DNA of 64,000 nt from Streptomyces antarcticus (lineage in GTDB: Bacteria; Actinomycetota; Actinomycetes; Streptomycetales; Streptomycetaceae). Numbering within the stretch: position 1 is the stretch's first letter; each line of letters starts with the position of its first letter. Made by a program: the position numbers and the translations under genes. The stretch covers positions 248,001-312,000 of the forward strand of contig NZ_JAPNLM010000006.1 of the NCBI RefSeq assembly GCF_026627255.1, given 5' to 3'. Below the pieces are notes generated by a model. That model had not been told where the DNA came from. It saw only the letters and a program-made list of their open reading frames with translations, and made no database searches. Positions 35,349 through 45,288 of this stretch are shown one piece after another.

Positions 35349-35837
<489 letters not shown>

Positions 35838-35888
35838 CTGGCACTCCTCGGCGGGAAGGCTGGCACGTGATGGTCAACGCCTCCGAGC

Positions 35889-36680
35889 CTAGGCCCCCGT
35901 GCCGATCAGTTCGTCCGCCGGGTCGTTGACCGGCTGCGGTACGCCGGTGAGGTCCATCACGAACAGCGGGATCCCGAGGTCGTCCGCGCGGCTGCGGGCG
36001 TCCTCCGTGTACCCGGCGAGCGAGAAGTAGACGCTGGTCGCCGAGGCCGTGAGGCCGGTCAGCCAGACGCACTCCACCGCCCGCAGCCCGGCCGGCGCCG
36101 TGGTCGGGTCCACCTGCGCGACCAGCCCCGGAGCCCGCAGGTCCACCGCCACCGCCGGTACGGGCCGCGCGTCGGGCTGCCGTACGTCCTGGAAGCCGAG
36201 CCAGCGCAGGTACAGCGCGGCCGTGGCCACCGCGTCGCGGGCCGTACGGATGGTCACCGGGCGGAACGCGGGCCGCGGCAGCGGGGCGGTCGGCGGCAGC
36301 GGTATGTGCGCCGGGCGCCCGTCGCGTCGCGGATCCCGCCGCGCCCCGGGCCCCGGCTGACCGGCCGGGCCGCCGGTACCGGCCGGGCCGCTGGTGTCCG
36401 CCGCCCGCGGCGGACGTACGGGGATCACGGGGATCCGGACCACCGTGCCGCACGAGCAGCACCCCAGCTCGGGCCGCGGCCACTCGCCCTCCCGCCCGCA
36501 GGCCGCGCACCGCACCGTCACCCAGCTGTCCGCCCAGGTGCGGTGGGCCAGCGGCTCGGGCGGAGCCGTCAGATCGAGGGGCGGGGTGACCGGGCTCCCG
36601 CAGGCGCAGGGGAAGACCGGGGCGGTGAAGCCGTTCTCCCGCAGGCACACCGGGCAGCGCACCGGTACCGCTTCGGCCAT
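35889..36680 (-). CDS. Zinc-ribbon protein with Mrr-like restriction endonuclease fold
   Basis: A 263-residue protein starting at ATG 36680 (MAEAVPVRCPVC). Two N-terminal zinc ribbons are visible as Cys pairs: CPVC with CAC, and CAAC with CCSC. A Pro/Gly/Arg-rich linker follows. The C-terminal ~120 residues (AALYLRWLGFQDVRQPDARP, then a VDL...VAQVD strand pair) have the outline of a type IV restriction (Mrr) domain. The usual catalytic D-(D/E)xK residues are not obvious: Gln-Val-Asp stands where a Glu-x-Lys would be expected, so it may be inactive. Function unknown. Confidence 0.6.
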   Translation of the reverse strand: MAEAVPVRCPVCLRENGFTAPVFPCACGSPVTPPLDLTAPPEPLAHRTWADSWVTVRCAACGREGEWPRPELGCCSCGTVVRIPVIPVRPPRAADTSGPAGTGGPAGQPGPGARRDPRRDGRPAHIPLPPTAPLPRPAFRPVTIRTARDAVATAALYLRWLGFQDVRQPDARPVPAVAVDLRAPGLVAQVDPTTAPAGLRAVECVWLTGLTASATSVYFSLAGYTEDARSRADDLGIPLFVMDLTGVPQPVNDPADELIGTGA

Positions 36681-36868
36681 GGACACCGACCCCCTCCGTC
36701 GCTGTGCGTGGGTCCATGCTCCACCACCGGCGACCGTACGGGCGAGAGCGCCCGGCGAATCCCGTCGAGGATCCCGGTTTTTGTACAACACACCGAGTGA
36801 GACGCGGCTTTTGGTGGCTTCCGGGGTCCCGTACCGCCTTGACGTGTGCGGAGCCGCCGCTTAGCTTG

Positions 36869-36904
36869 TTCCGTATAGCAGAACAATACTTCCGGATTAC
36901 GGAA
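36869..36904 (+). promoter_or_regulatory. Tandem AllR-type operators upstream of gcl
   Basis: TTCCGTATAGCAGAA (36869-36883, one mismatch) and the perfect palindrome TTCCGGATTACGGAA (36890-36904). Their starts are exactly 21 bp apart and the perfect site is 32 bp before the gcl ATG. The half-sites resemble those of IclR-family repressors. Confidence 0.75.
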
Positions 36905-36936
36905 AAGCCTGACCGCCAGACCCGCAGGAGAACCTG

Positions 36937-38724
<1,788 letters not shown>

Positions 38725-38756
38725 TCGTCCGCCGCCTGGCCGCCGTACGCGCGACG

Positions 38757-38796
38757 ACGACCCCCGTTCCCTCCGTCAGGAGGGGGCGGGGGTCGT
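38757..38796 (+). terminator. Terminator after gcl (bidirectional)
   Basis: An 18-bp stem (ACGACCCCCG.TCCCTCC paired with GGAGGG...CGGGGGTCGT) with a GTCA loop lies between the convergent gcl and tetR genes. Confidence 0.75.
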
Positions 38797-38845
38797 TCCG
38801 CGTCGTCCGCGGGACGCCGGTCCGGTGGGACCGCCGTACGCCGTT

Positions 38846-39466
38846 CTACGCGGGCCGGGGCGCCAGGGGCTCCGGGGCGGGGTGCGGGCCGAGTTCCGCG
38901 TCCACCGCGCCGGTCAGCAGGGCGCGGGCCCGGTCCAGGGTCAGGGAGCCGCTCAGCCAGCGCTCGCTGAGCCCCTCCACCAGGGCGGTCAGTCGCTCCG
39001 CGGCGTCCAGCGGCACGACGCGCGGGTCGGCGAGACCGGCCGCCTGGGCGTCCGCCACGGCCTCCGCGGTGTCCCGGGACCAGGAACGGGTGGATTCGGC
39101 CAAGGGCGCCCGCAGGTCGCCGTCGAAGATGGCGCTGGCCCGCAGCTCGCCCCACGCGATGCTGTTCTCGCGTACCCGGGGGATGTCCTGGAGCTCGCCC
39201 AGCAGCAGCTGGATCAGGACGGCGCGGGCGTCCTCGCTGTCCTCCAGGGCCTCGTCGGTGTAGCCGGCGGCGCGGTCGCCGATGAAGGCGAGGGTGCGCC
39301 GGACCAGACCGGCCCGGTCCTTGAAGTGGTAGTAGATGAGGGCGGTGGAGACCCCCGCCTCGGCCGCAAGTTCCTCCACGCGCAGCCCTCTGACCCCGGT
39401 GCGGGCAATGACGCGTACGGCTGCTTCCAAGATCGACGCCTGGCGGTCTGCCACTCTTGTGCGCAC
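38846..39466 (-). CDS. TetR-family transcriptional regulator
   Basis: A 206-residue repressor. The N-terminal helix-turn-helix is clear: ILEAAVRVIARTGVRGLRVE, ELAAEAGVSTALIYYHFKDR. The C-terminal ligand domain resembles BetI-like members (WGELRASAIFDGDLR). A perfect palindrome 20 bp before the start is the likely autoregulatory operator. It lies between gcl and katA, but neither shows this palindrome, so its target is probably itself plus something outside the visible set. Confidence 0.88.
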   Translation of the reverse strand: MRTRVADRQASILEAAVRVIARTGVRGLRVEELAAEAGVSTALIYYHFKDRAGLVRRTLAFIGDRAAGYTDEALEDSEDARAVLIQLLLGELQDIPRVRENSIAWGELRASAIFDGDLRAPLAESTRSWSRDTAEAVADAQAAGLADPRVVPLDAAERLTALVEGLSERWLSGSLTLDRARALLTGAVDAELGPHPAPEPLAPRPA

Positions 39467-39485
39467 CTTCCGACCCTATGACCCT

Positions 39486-39503
39486 TGACTGACCTTTCAG
39501 TCA
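39486..39503. promoter_or_regulatory. Operator of the TetR regulator
   Basis: Perfect palindrome TGACTGA-CCTT-TCAGTCA, 20 bp upstream of the tetR start. Arms of this length and sequence (TGACTGA) are typical TetR-family operators. Confidence 0.72.
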
Positions 39504-39955
39504 GGTCCCACGATACCGTCCGGCCGCGACCCCCGGGGAACGGCAAAGCGCCGGGTCACGGGACCGTCCGTGACTCGGCGCTCTGGTTTGTGACCGCCCG
39601 ACGGGGCGAGGCTGGCGCGACAGGACGTTCGCACCGCCGGGCGGAGTTCGTGTTCCCCGGTGTGCGGGGGCCCTGTGCGCGGCCCCGTACACCGGGAAGA
39701 GGGAGGAGGGGGTCGGCCGGGACCGTGGCGGGCGGCGACGAGAACTCCGGCGTCGTCTCCCTCAGGTCAAGAGACGGGCCTCGGAACCCATTACCACCGC
39801 ACTGGCTCGCACGCCCGCCACGGTCCTCACGCGGCGCCAGCCGCATGGACTGGCGCAGTCTGCCCTCGCCGCGTACCACCCCTCATCCGGGTCCGCGGGT
39901 CGGGCTCGGTACCCGGGGCCTGACCTCCCGTCAGGCCCCCGGTACGGCTTTCGGC
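39504..39955. other. Intergenic region with three hairpins
   Basis: About 450 bp with no credible gene. It contains a 15-bp stem at 39547-39582 (AGCGCCG...CGGCGCT) and an imperfect long stem at 39653-39698. The third hairpin is the katA terminator, listed separately. The first two may insulate tetR transcription from that of katA. Confidence 0.5.
39909..39945 (-). terminator. Terminator of katA
   Basis: The stem GTACCCGGGGCCTGA / TCAGGCCCCCGGTAC with a 7-nt loop and one mismatch lies 11 bp after the katA stop (minus strand). Confidence 0.75.
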
Positions 39956-41413
39956 TCAGGCGTCGCGCAGGGCGCGGACGGCCTCCTCGACGCGCTTGCC
40001 GTAGTCGGCGTCCGCGGCGTGGAAGTGAGCCAGGTTCTTCTCGATGACGTGCTCGAGGGTGACCTGGGACAGGCCGCCCGCGATGTTCGCCACCAGACGC
40101 TGCTTGGCGTCCTCGGACATCAGGCGGTAGAGCTCACCGGCCTGGAAGAAGTCGTCGTCCTTGGTGTGCGCCGGAGCCTCGTGGGTGCCCGTGTAGCCGG
40201 AGACGGCCTGCGGGGCGCCCAGTGCCAGGCCGGTCTCGGCCGGACCCTGGTACGAGTTGGGCTCGTAGTTCTTGTCGTGGCGCGAGCCGTTGCGCAGCGC
40301 CATGACGCCGTCGCGGCCGTAGTTCTCGGCTTTCGCCGCCTTCGGGGCGTTGACCGGAAGCAGGGTGTGGTTCACACCGAGGCGGTAGCGCTGGGCGTCG
40401 GCGTACGCGAAGAGGCGGCCCTGGAGCATCTTGTCCGGCGAGGCGGTGATGCCCGGGACGAAGTTGTTCGGGGAGAAGGCGGACTGCTCGACCTCGGCGA
40501 AGACGTTGTCCGGGTTGCGGTCGAGGACCAGGCGGCCCACGCGCTGCAGCGGGTAGTCGCTGTGCGGCCACACCTTGGTGAGGTCGAACGGGTTGAAGCG
40601 GTAGTCCGCGGCCTCGGCGGCGGGCATGATCTGGACGTAGAGGGTCCAGCTCGGGTTCACGCCGCGCTCGATCGCCTGGAGCAGGTCGGTCTGGTGCGAG
40701 TTCGCGTCGGAGCCGACGAGTTCGGCGGCCTGCTCCGAGGACAGGCTGCGGATGCCCTGGTTCGTCTTGAAGTGGTACTTGACGAAGAAGGCCTCGCCCT
40801 GGGCGTTGGTCCACTGGTACGTGTGGGAGCCGTAGCCGTTCATGTGGCGGTAGGACGCGGGGATGCCGCGGTCACCCATCAGCCAGGTGATCTGGTGCGT
40901 CGCCTCGGGGGCGTGCGCCCAGAAGTCCCAGACATTGTCCGGCTCCTGCTTGCCCGTGAAGGGGTCGCGCTTCTGGGAGTGGATGAAGTCGGGGAACTTG
41001 AGCGGGTCCTTGATGAAGAACACCGGGGTGTTGTTGCCGACGAGGTCGTAGTTGCCCTCTTCGGTGTAGAACTTCAGCGCGAAGCCGCGCGGGTCGCGGA
41101 CCGCGTCCGCGCCACCCAGCGAGTCGGCCACGGTGGAGAACCGCAGGAAGGTCTCGGTCTTCTTGCCGACCGTGTTCAGGAACGCGGCGCTGGTGTACGC
41201 GGTGACGTCGTCCGTCACCTCGAAGTGACCGTACGCGGCCGAGCCGCGGGCGTGGACCACGCGCTCCGGGATGCGCTCGCGGTTGAAGCGGGCGAGCTTC
41301 TCAAGGAGCTGCTGGTCCTGGACCAGGAGCGGGCCACCGACGCCGGCGGTGGCGGAGTTCTGGTTGTCGGCGACCGGGGCGCCGGACTCGGTCGTCAGCG
41401 TGCGCTTCGACAT
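39956..41413 (-). CDS. katA: Monofunctional haem catalase
   Basis: A 485-residue catalase (2 H2O2 to O2 and water). The active-site His lies in ERVVHARGSAAYGHFEVT, the distal Asn region is FFIKDPLKFPDF, and the proximal haem Tyr signature is RLFAYADAQRYRLGVNH. Size fits the small-subunit clade. I chose ATG 41413 (MSKRTLTTESGAPV); an ATG at 41461 would place the operator inside the gene. Uricase produces H2O2, and the promoter carries both palindromes found at purine-catabolism genes. Third in the series hyi, glxR, katA, but with its own promoter region. Confidence 0.95.
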   Translation of the reverse strand: MSKRTLTTESGAPVADNQNSATAGVGGPLLVQDQQLLEKLARFNRERIPERVVHARGSAAYGHFEVTDDVTAYTSAAFLNTVGKKTETFLRFSTVADSLGGADAVRDPRGFALKFYTEEGNYDLVGNNTPVFFIKDPLKFPDFIHSQKRDPFTGKQEPDNVWDFWAHAPEATHQITWLMGDRGIPASYRHMNGYGSHTYQWTNAQGEAFFVKYHFKTNQGIRSLSSEQAAELVGSDANSHQTDLLQAIERGVNPSWTLYVQIMPAAEAADYRFNPFDLTKVWPHSDYPLQRVGRLVLDRNPDNVFAEVEQSAFSPNNFVPGITASPDKMLQGRLFAYADAQRYRLGVNHTLLPVNAPKAAKAENYGRDGVMALRNGSRHDKNYEPNSYQGPAETGLALGAPQAVSGYTGTHEAPAHTKDDDFFQAGELYRLMSEDAKQRLVANIAGGLSQVTLEHVIEKNLAHFHAADADYGKRVEEAVRALRDA

Positions 41414-41435
41414 GGTGACCTTCCGTACGGGTAAC

Positions 41436-41467
41436 TTCCGACGGAAAGTGTCTTCCGTCATGCGGAA
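41436..41467 (-). promoter_or_regulatory. AllR-type operator at katA
   Basis: Perfect TTCCGTCATGCGGAA at 41453-41467, plus a compact TTCCG-A-CGGAA at 41436-41446. Unlike the gcl, hyi, aceB and allB promoters, the second site does not sit at the 21-bp spacing. Confidence 0.65.
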
Positions 41468-41494
41468 CAGCCTAATTTCGGCTCGAACTAAACG

Positions 41495-41509
41495 TCAACA
41501 GTTTGTTGA
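41495..41509. promoter_or_regulatory. TCAACA-N3-TGTTGA palindrome at katA
   Basis: Perfect palindrome TCAACAGTTTGTTGA, 82 bp before the katA ATG. The same motif precedes uraD and, less perfectly, aceB and allB. Confidence 0.6.
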
Positions 41510-41642
41510 ACAAAGTTGAGGGAGAGGAAATCCGGACGGTGCCGGCACTTGGGCGCGACAGGACAGGTGTCAGCACCGGCACCATCCGGAAACTCAGGTC
41601 CCCGTGAGGGGAGGGGGGCGGCCCGGCGGAGCGGGCCGGCCG

Positions 41643-42533
41643 TCAGACCTGCGAGCCGGAGAGGCGCTCGACGGCGCGCAGCAGGGCCGAGTGGTCCAGG
41701 CCGCCGTCACCCTGGGCGCGCAGCGAGGCGACCAGCTGGGCGACGACCGCGCCGACGGGGAGCGCGGCACCGACGTTGCGGGCGGCGTCGGTGACGATGC
41801 CCATGTCCTTGTGGTGCAGGTCGATCCGGAAACCGGGCTTGAAGTCGCGGTTCAGGAAGTTGTCCTTCTTGCGGGTCAGGACCGTCGAGCCGGCCAGACC
41901 GCCGTTGAGGACGTCCAGGGCGGCCTGGAGGTTCACGCCGGACTTCTCGAGGAAGACGACGGCCTCGGCGCACGCCTGGATGTTCACCGCGACGATGAGC
42001 TGGTTGGCGGCCTTCACCGTCTGGCCGGAGCCGTGCGGGCCACAGAGCACGATGGTCTTGCCGAGGGCCTCGAGGACCGGCAGGGCCTCGTCGAAGTCGG
42101 CCTGCTCGCCGCCCACCATGATCGACAGTACGGCCTCGATGGCGCCGGCCTCGCCGCCGGACACCGGGGCGTCGATGACGCGGATGCCCTTCTCGGCGGC
42201 GTTCTTGGCGAGGTCGACCGAGGTTTGCGGGGTGATCGACGACATGTCGATGACCAGCGCGCCGGACCTGGCGTTCTCGAGGATGCCGTTCTCGCCGTAC
42301 GAGATGGCCTCGACCTGCGGGGAGGCGGGCACCATCGTGATGATGACGTCGGCGTCCTTGACGGCCTCGGCGATCGAGCCCGCGGCGCTGCCGCCGGCGG
42401 CGGCGAGGCGCTCCAGCTTGTCCTGCTCCAGCGTGAAGCCGGTGACGGAGTAGCCGGCCTTCAGGAGGTTCTCGGCCATGGGGGAGCCCATGATTCCGAG
42501 ACCGATCCAGGCAATCTTGGGGAGGGTGCTCAT
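41643..42533 (-). CDS. glxR: 2-hydroxy-3-oxopropionate (tartronate semialdehyde) reductase
   Basis: A 296-residue NAD(P)H-dependent reductase turning tartronate semialdehyde, made by Gcl, into glycerate. The Rossmann motif is WIGLGIMGSPMAENLLKAGY, the substrate motif DAPVSGGEAGAIEA, and the catalytic Lys is in GSGQTVKAANQL. These are the signatures of the beta-hydroxyacid dehydrogenase family. ATG 42533 gives the standard N-terminus MSTLPKIAWIGLG. It lies 74 bp downstream of hyi and is probably co-transcribed. A 13-bp palindrome, ACGAAAAGTTCGT, at 42562-42574 sits in the gap. Confidence 0.94.
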   Translation of the reverse strand: MSTLPKIAWIGLGIMGSPMAENLLKAGYSVTGFTLEQDKLERLAAAGGSAAGSIAEAVKDADVIITMVPASPQVEAISYGENGILENARSGALVIDMSSITPQTSVDLAKNAAEKGIRVIDAPVSGGEAGAIEAVLSIMVGGEQADFDEALPVLEALGKTIVLCGPHGSGQTVKAANQLIVAVNIQACAEAVVFLEKSGVNLQAALDVLNGGLAGSTVLTRKKDNFLNRDFKPGFRIDLHHKDMGIVTDAARNVGAALPVGAVVAQLVASLRAQGDGGLDHSALLRAVERLSGSQV

Positions 42534-42607
42534 GATGAGGGTCCTTCTCTTAATGCTTTGTACGAAAAGTTCGTGACGTGCCTGGCTGATCGCCCGGACT
42601 TTGTCCG

Positions 42608-43441
42608 CTACTTCGCGGCGCGGGCCTCGGCCGGCAGCCACGCGAAGGAGGCGGTGGCGTCGGCGGCCTTGTATTCCAGGCCTACGTAGCCCTCGTATCC
42701 GGCCTTCTTCAGCTGGTCGAGCAGCTCCTCGAGGGGCAGCTCGCCGGTGCCGGGGGCACCGCGTCCCGGCTTGTCCGCGATCTGGACGTGCCCGGTCTTG
42801 GCGGCGTACTTTTCGATGACCTCGGAGAGGTCCTCATCGTTCATCGCCAGGTGGTACAGGTCGAGCAGGAACTTGGCGTTCCCGAGGCCGGTGGCCTCGT
42901 TGACCTTGTCCACGACCTCGACGCCGGCCGGGGCGCTCACCAGGGGGTAGAGCGGCGACTCGGGCTTGTTGAGGGTCTCGATCAGGAGGATCGCGCCGAC
43001 GCGGTCCGCGGCCCGGGCAGCCACGACCAGGTTCTTCAGGGCGAGCTCGTCCTGAACGGCCGGGTCCACGCCTTCGGCGCGGTTGCCGTACAGGGCGTTC
43101 AGCGCCTTGCAGCCGACCGAGGCGGCGAAGTCCGCCGCCACGTTGATGTTGGCGTTGAAGCGCTCCGACTCCGCACCGGGGACCGAGACCGCACCGCGGT
43201 CCGGGCCCGGCAGCCGGCCGGCGTAGAAGTTCAGTCCCACCAGCTGGGTGCCGGCGTCCTCAAGAGCCTTCTTGAGGGCGTCGAGCTCCGCCTGGGCGGG
43301 TGTGGGGGTCTCGATCCAGGGCCACCACAGCTCGACCGCCGTGAAGCCGGCCGCGGCGGCAGCCGCGGGACGCTCCAGGAGCGGGAGTTCCGTGAAGAGG
43401 ATCGAAAGGTTTACATCGAAGCGCTGGTCCGTGTATCCCAT
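42608..43441 (-). CDS. hyi: Hydroxypyruvate isomerase
   Basis: A 277-residue TIM-barrel isomerase interconverting hydroxypyruvate and tartronate semialdehyde. Family features: FTAVELWWPWIETPT near residue 40, the metal-binding Glu in ILLIETLNKPESP, LLDLYHLAMNDEDL, HVQIADKPGRGAPGTGE and GLEYKAADAT. ATG 43441 (MGYTDQRFDVNLSILF) matches the usual start. First gene of hyi-glxR, with tandem operators directly upstream. Confidence 0.93.
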   Translation of the reverse strand: MGYTDQRFDVNLSILFTELPLLERPAAAAAAGFTAVELWWPWIETPTPAQAELDALKKALEDAGTQLVGLNFYAGRLPGPDRGAVSVPGAESERFNANINVAADFAASVGCKALNALYGNRAEGVDPAVQDELALKNLVVAARAADRVGAILLIETLNKPESPLYPLVSAPAGVEVVDKVNEATGLGNAKFLLDLYHLAMNDEDLSEVIEKYAAKTGHVQIADKPGRGAPGTGELPLEELLDQLKKAGYEGYVGLEYKAADATASFAWLPAEARAAK

Positions 43442-43457
43442 GAGGGGTGTGCGCTCC

Positions 43458-43493
43458 TTCCGTATTGCGGAAGTTAGTTTCTGCTTGATGGAA
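43458..43493 (-). promoter_or_regulatory. Tandem AllR-type operators upstream of hyi
   Basis: Perfect TTCCGTATTGCGGAA at 43458-43472 (17 bp before the ATG) and the weaker TTCTGCTTGATGGAA at 43479-43493. The starts are exactly 21 bp apart, as at gcl. Confidence 0.75.
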
Positions 43494-43566
43494 GACTGCA
43501 TGGGCTTCCGCGCCGATGTCAAGTGCGGGCTGCCGAAAAATCACGACCGCGGGGTAGCTTGACCGC

Positions 43567-43818
43567 GTGCGATTGAGAGTGGAGTTCACGACCGAGCCCT
43601 TCGATCTCGAAGAGGCCCCCGCCCATGCCGTGGCCGCTCGCGAGGTCATCCAGAAGGCCCAGCTGGACGCGGTGGATGTCGGCCCCTTCGGCAACACCGC
43701 CGAAGGGGAGGCCGCCGAGGTCCTCGAAGCGGTGGCCGCGCTGCTGCGCGGCTCGCTGGGGGCCGGAGCCACGCGCGTGTCGCTCCAGGTGAACGTGATC
43801 GGGGAGGACACGCCGTGA
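43567..43818 (+). CDS. MTH1187/YkoF-like small protein (thiamine-binding fold)
   Basis: An 83-residue protein from GTG 43567. The pattern is a strand (LRVEFTTEPF), a helix (AVAAREVIQKA), strands (DAVDVGPFGNTAEGE), a helix (EVLEAVAALLRGSLGAGA) and a final strand (RVSLQVNVIG). This follows the ferredoxin-like MTH1187 family, which binds thiamine or similar small molecules. Its stop overlaps the next start as GTGA, so the two are coupled. Function in this context is unknown; it might sense an intermediate for the partner helix-turn-helix protein. Confidence 0.6.
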   Translation: MRLRVEFTTEPFDLEEAPAHAVAAREVIQKAQLDAVDVGPFGNTAEGEAAEVLEAVAALLRGSLGAGATRVSLQVNVIGEDTP

Positions 43819-44213
43819 CCGAGCCCCGCGACCACCCGTTCGTCGCCGCGGTCAAGCCGCTGGTGGACGCGATGGGCGGCGAGCTGATGGATCCGTCCCT
43901 GGCCCAGCCCGACGACGTCGTCCTCTCCTGGGAGGGCCGGGACCTGCTGGCCGTGCGCCTGCCGCAGCTCTCGGACTCGCTGGACCACATCCTGGCCGCG
44001 CTGGAGCGCCGGCACGGCGTACCGTTGTCCCAGCTGGACCGGAAGGCCAAGCAGGACGTCGTACGGATACTGGAGGCGCGGGGCGCCTTCTCCGTGCGGC
44101 ACGGTGTGGAGACGGTCGCGGGCGCCCTGGGCGTCAGCCGTTTCACGGTCTACAACTACCTGAACAGGGACGCCGCCCTTTCGAAGGGGCCCGGCAAGAA
44201 CAGCCAGGAGTGA
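43815..44213 (+). CDS. Small HTH protein with a DauR/YheO-type C-terminal domain
   Basis: A 132-residue protein from GTG 43815. The first ~70 residues have no recognised fold (DDVVLSWEGRDLLAVRLPQL). The C-terminal ~60 residues (LDRKAKQDVVRILEARGAFS, then VETVAGALGVSRFTVYNYLN) match the helix-turn-helix found at the end of DauR/YheO-type regulators. The PAS-like sensor domain of those regulators is missing. It sits between hyi and the urate operon and is coupled to the MTH1187-like gene, so it may regulate purine catabolism; that is inference. Confidence 0.7.
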   Translation: MTEPRDHPFVAAVKPLVDAMGGELMDPSLAQPDDVVLSWEGRDLLAVRLPQLSDSLDHILAALERRHGVPLSQLDRKAKQDVVRILEARGAFSVRHGVETVAGALGVSRFTVYNYLNRDAALSKGPGKNSQE

Positions 44214-44284
44214 ACGCCTCCTGACCCGCCGTGACGAGCCGCCGCCCTATTCATCCGGGCGGCGGCTTTTGTGTACGGGAAGTT

Positions 44285-44299
44285 TCAACAAAGTGTTGA
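44285..44299. promoter_or_regulatory. TCAACA-N3-TGTTGA palindrome before the urate operon
   Basis: Perfect palindrome TCAACAAAGTGTTGA, 69 bp before the uraD start. No TTCCR/YGGAA site is seen at this promoter, so the urate operon may answer to a different regulator than gcl and hyi. Confidence 0.65.
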
Positions 44300-44367
44300 C
44301 GCGGTGTTGTCGAGCGCGTTAGCTATGCGCAGCCCGTCAATGCAACAACAGGCCACGGAGGCCTACC

Positions 44368-44874
44368 GTGACTTCGAGTCCGACCCCGGGTCTCACCCGG
44401 TTCAACGCCTTGGACGACAGCGCGGCCGCGGCCGAGCTGCACGAGGTCTGCGCCAGTTCGGCGTGGGGCGGCAAACTCCTCGCCCAGCGCCCCTTCACCA
44501 CCGTCGAGTCCCTGTTCTCGGCCAACGAGTCCGCCATGGCGGAGCTCACCGCCGAAGACCTGGGCGAGGCCATGGGAGGCCACGCGCCGATCGGCCGGCC
44601 GAAGCCGGGAGACCCGACCTCCGCCCGCGAGCAGCGCGGCATGGCCGGTGCCTCCGAGGAGCTGAAGAACGAGCTCCTCGAGCTGAACCTGGCGTACCAG
44701 GAGAAGTTCGGCCACGTCTTCCTCATCTGCGCCACCGGTGCGACCGGCGAGTTCATGCGGGACGCGGTCAGGGTCCGGATCGACAACTCGCCGGAGCAGG
44801 AGCGGGAAACCGCCCGGGGCGAGCTCGTCAAGATCAACAAGATCCGCCTGACCCGACTCGCAGAAGGAGAGTGA
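44368..44874 (+). CDS. uraD: OHCU decarboxylase (urate pathway step 3)
   Basis: A 168-residue enzyme that decarboxylates 2-oxo-4-hydroxy-4-carboxy-5-ureidoimidazoline to (S)-allantoin. GTG 44368 follows GGAGG by 7 nt. The catalytic His72 is in GGHAPIGRPKPG and Glu88 in SAREQRGM; the C-terminal motif YQEKFGHVFLICATG is intact. First gene of uraD-uraH-uricase, with a 7-bp gap to uraH. Confidence 0.95.
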   Translation: MTSSPTPGLTRFNALDDSAAAAELHEVCASSAWGGKLLAQRPFTTVESLFSANESAMAELTAEDLGEAMGGHAPIGRPKPGDPTSAREQRGMAGASEELKNELLELNLAYQEKFGHVFLICATGATGEFMRDAVRVRIDNSPEQERETARGELVKINKIRLTRLAEGE

Positions 44875-44881
44875 CCCGACG

Positions 44882-45286
44882 ATGAGCACCGAGACCACCG
44901 CGTCGGTGTCCACGCACATCCTGGACACCAGCATCGGCAAGCCCGCCGAGGGCGTCGCCATCTCGCTGTCGGCCCGTACGGGACTCGACGGCGCGTGGGC
45001 GGCCCTGGGCGGCTCCGCCACCGATGCGGACGGGCGCTGCAAGGACCTGCCGGCCCTGCCGGAGGGCACCACCCACGTACGTCTCGACTTCGAGACCGAG
45101 ACGTACTTCTTGAATAAGCACAGTGCAAAGAAGCAAGCCGAGGCGCAGCAGGACGCCCCCCGCGTAAGGGACAGCGGTGCGTTCTTCCCCGAGGTAACGA
45201 TCACCTTCGCGGTGAACCCGGGCGAGCACTATCACGTACCGCTGCTGCTCAACCCGTTCGGCTACTCCGTTTACCGAGGGAGCTAG
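44882..45286 (+). CDS. uraH: 5-hydroxyisourate hydrolase (transthyretin-like)
   Basis: A 134-residue hydrolase converting 5-hydroxyisourate to OHCU. The N-terminal signature is STHILDTSIGKPAEGV with the catalytic His, and the C-terminus is the diagnostic Tyr-Arg-Gly-Ser (SVYRGS). A middle segment (NKHSAKKQAEAQQDAPRVRD) is a charged insertion compared with short family members. ATG follows GAAGGAGAG. The gene ends 2 bp before uricase. Confidence 0.95.
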   Translation: MSTETTASVSTHILDTSIGKPAEGVAISLSARTGLDGAWAALGGSATDADGRCKDLPALPEGTTHVRLDFETETYFLNKHSAKKQAEAQQDAPRVRDSGAFFPEVTITFAVNPGEHYHVPLLLNPFGYSVYRGS

Positions 45287-45288
45287 TC

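Noticed and set aside
36869..36904. Assigning the gcl palindromes to the neighbouring TetR regulator
   Set aside because: The TetR gene has its own perfect TGACTGA palindrome of unrelated sequence, whereas the gcl sites match those at allB beside the IclR gene.
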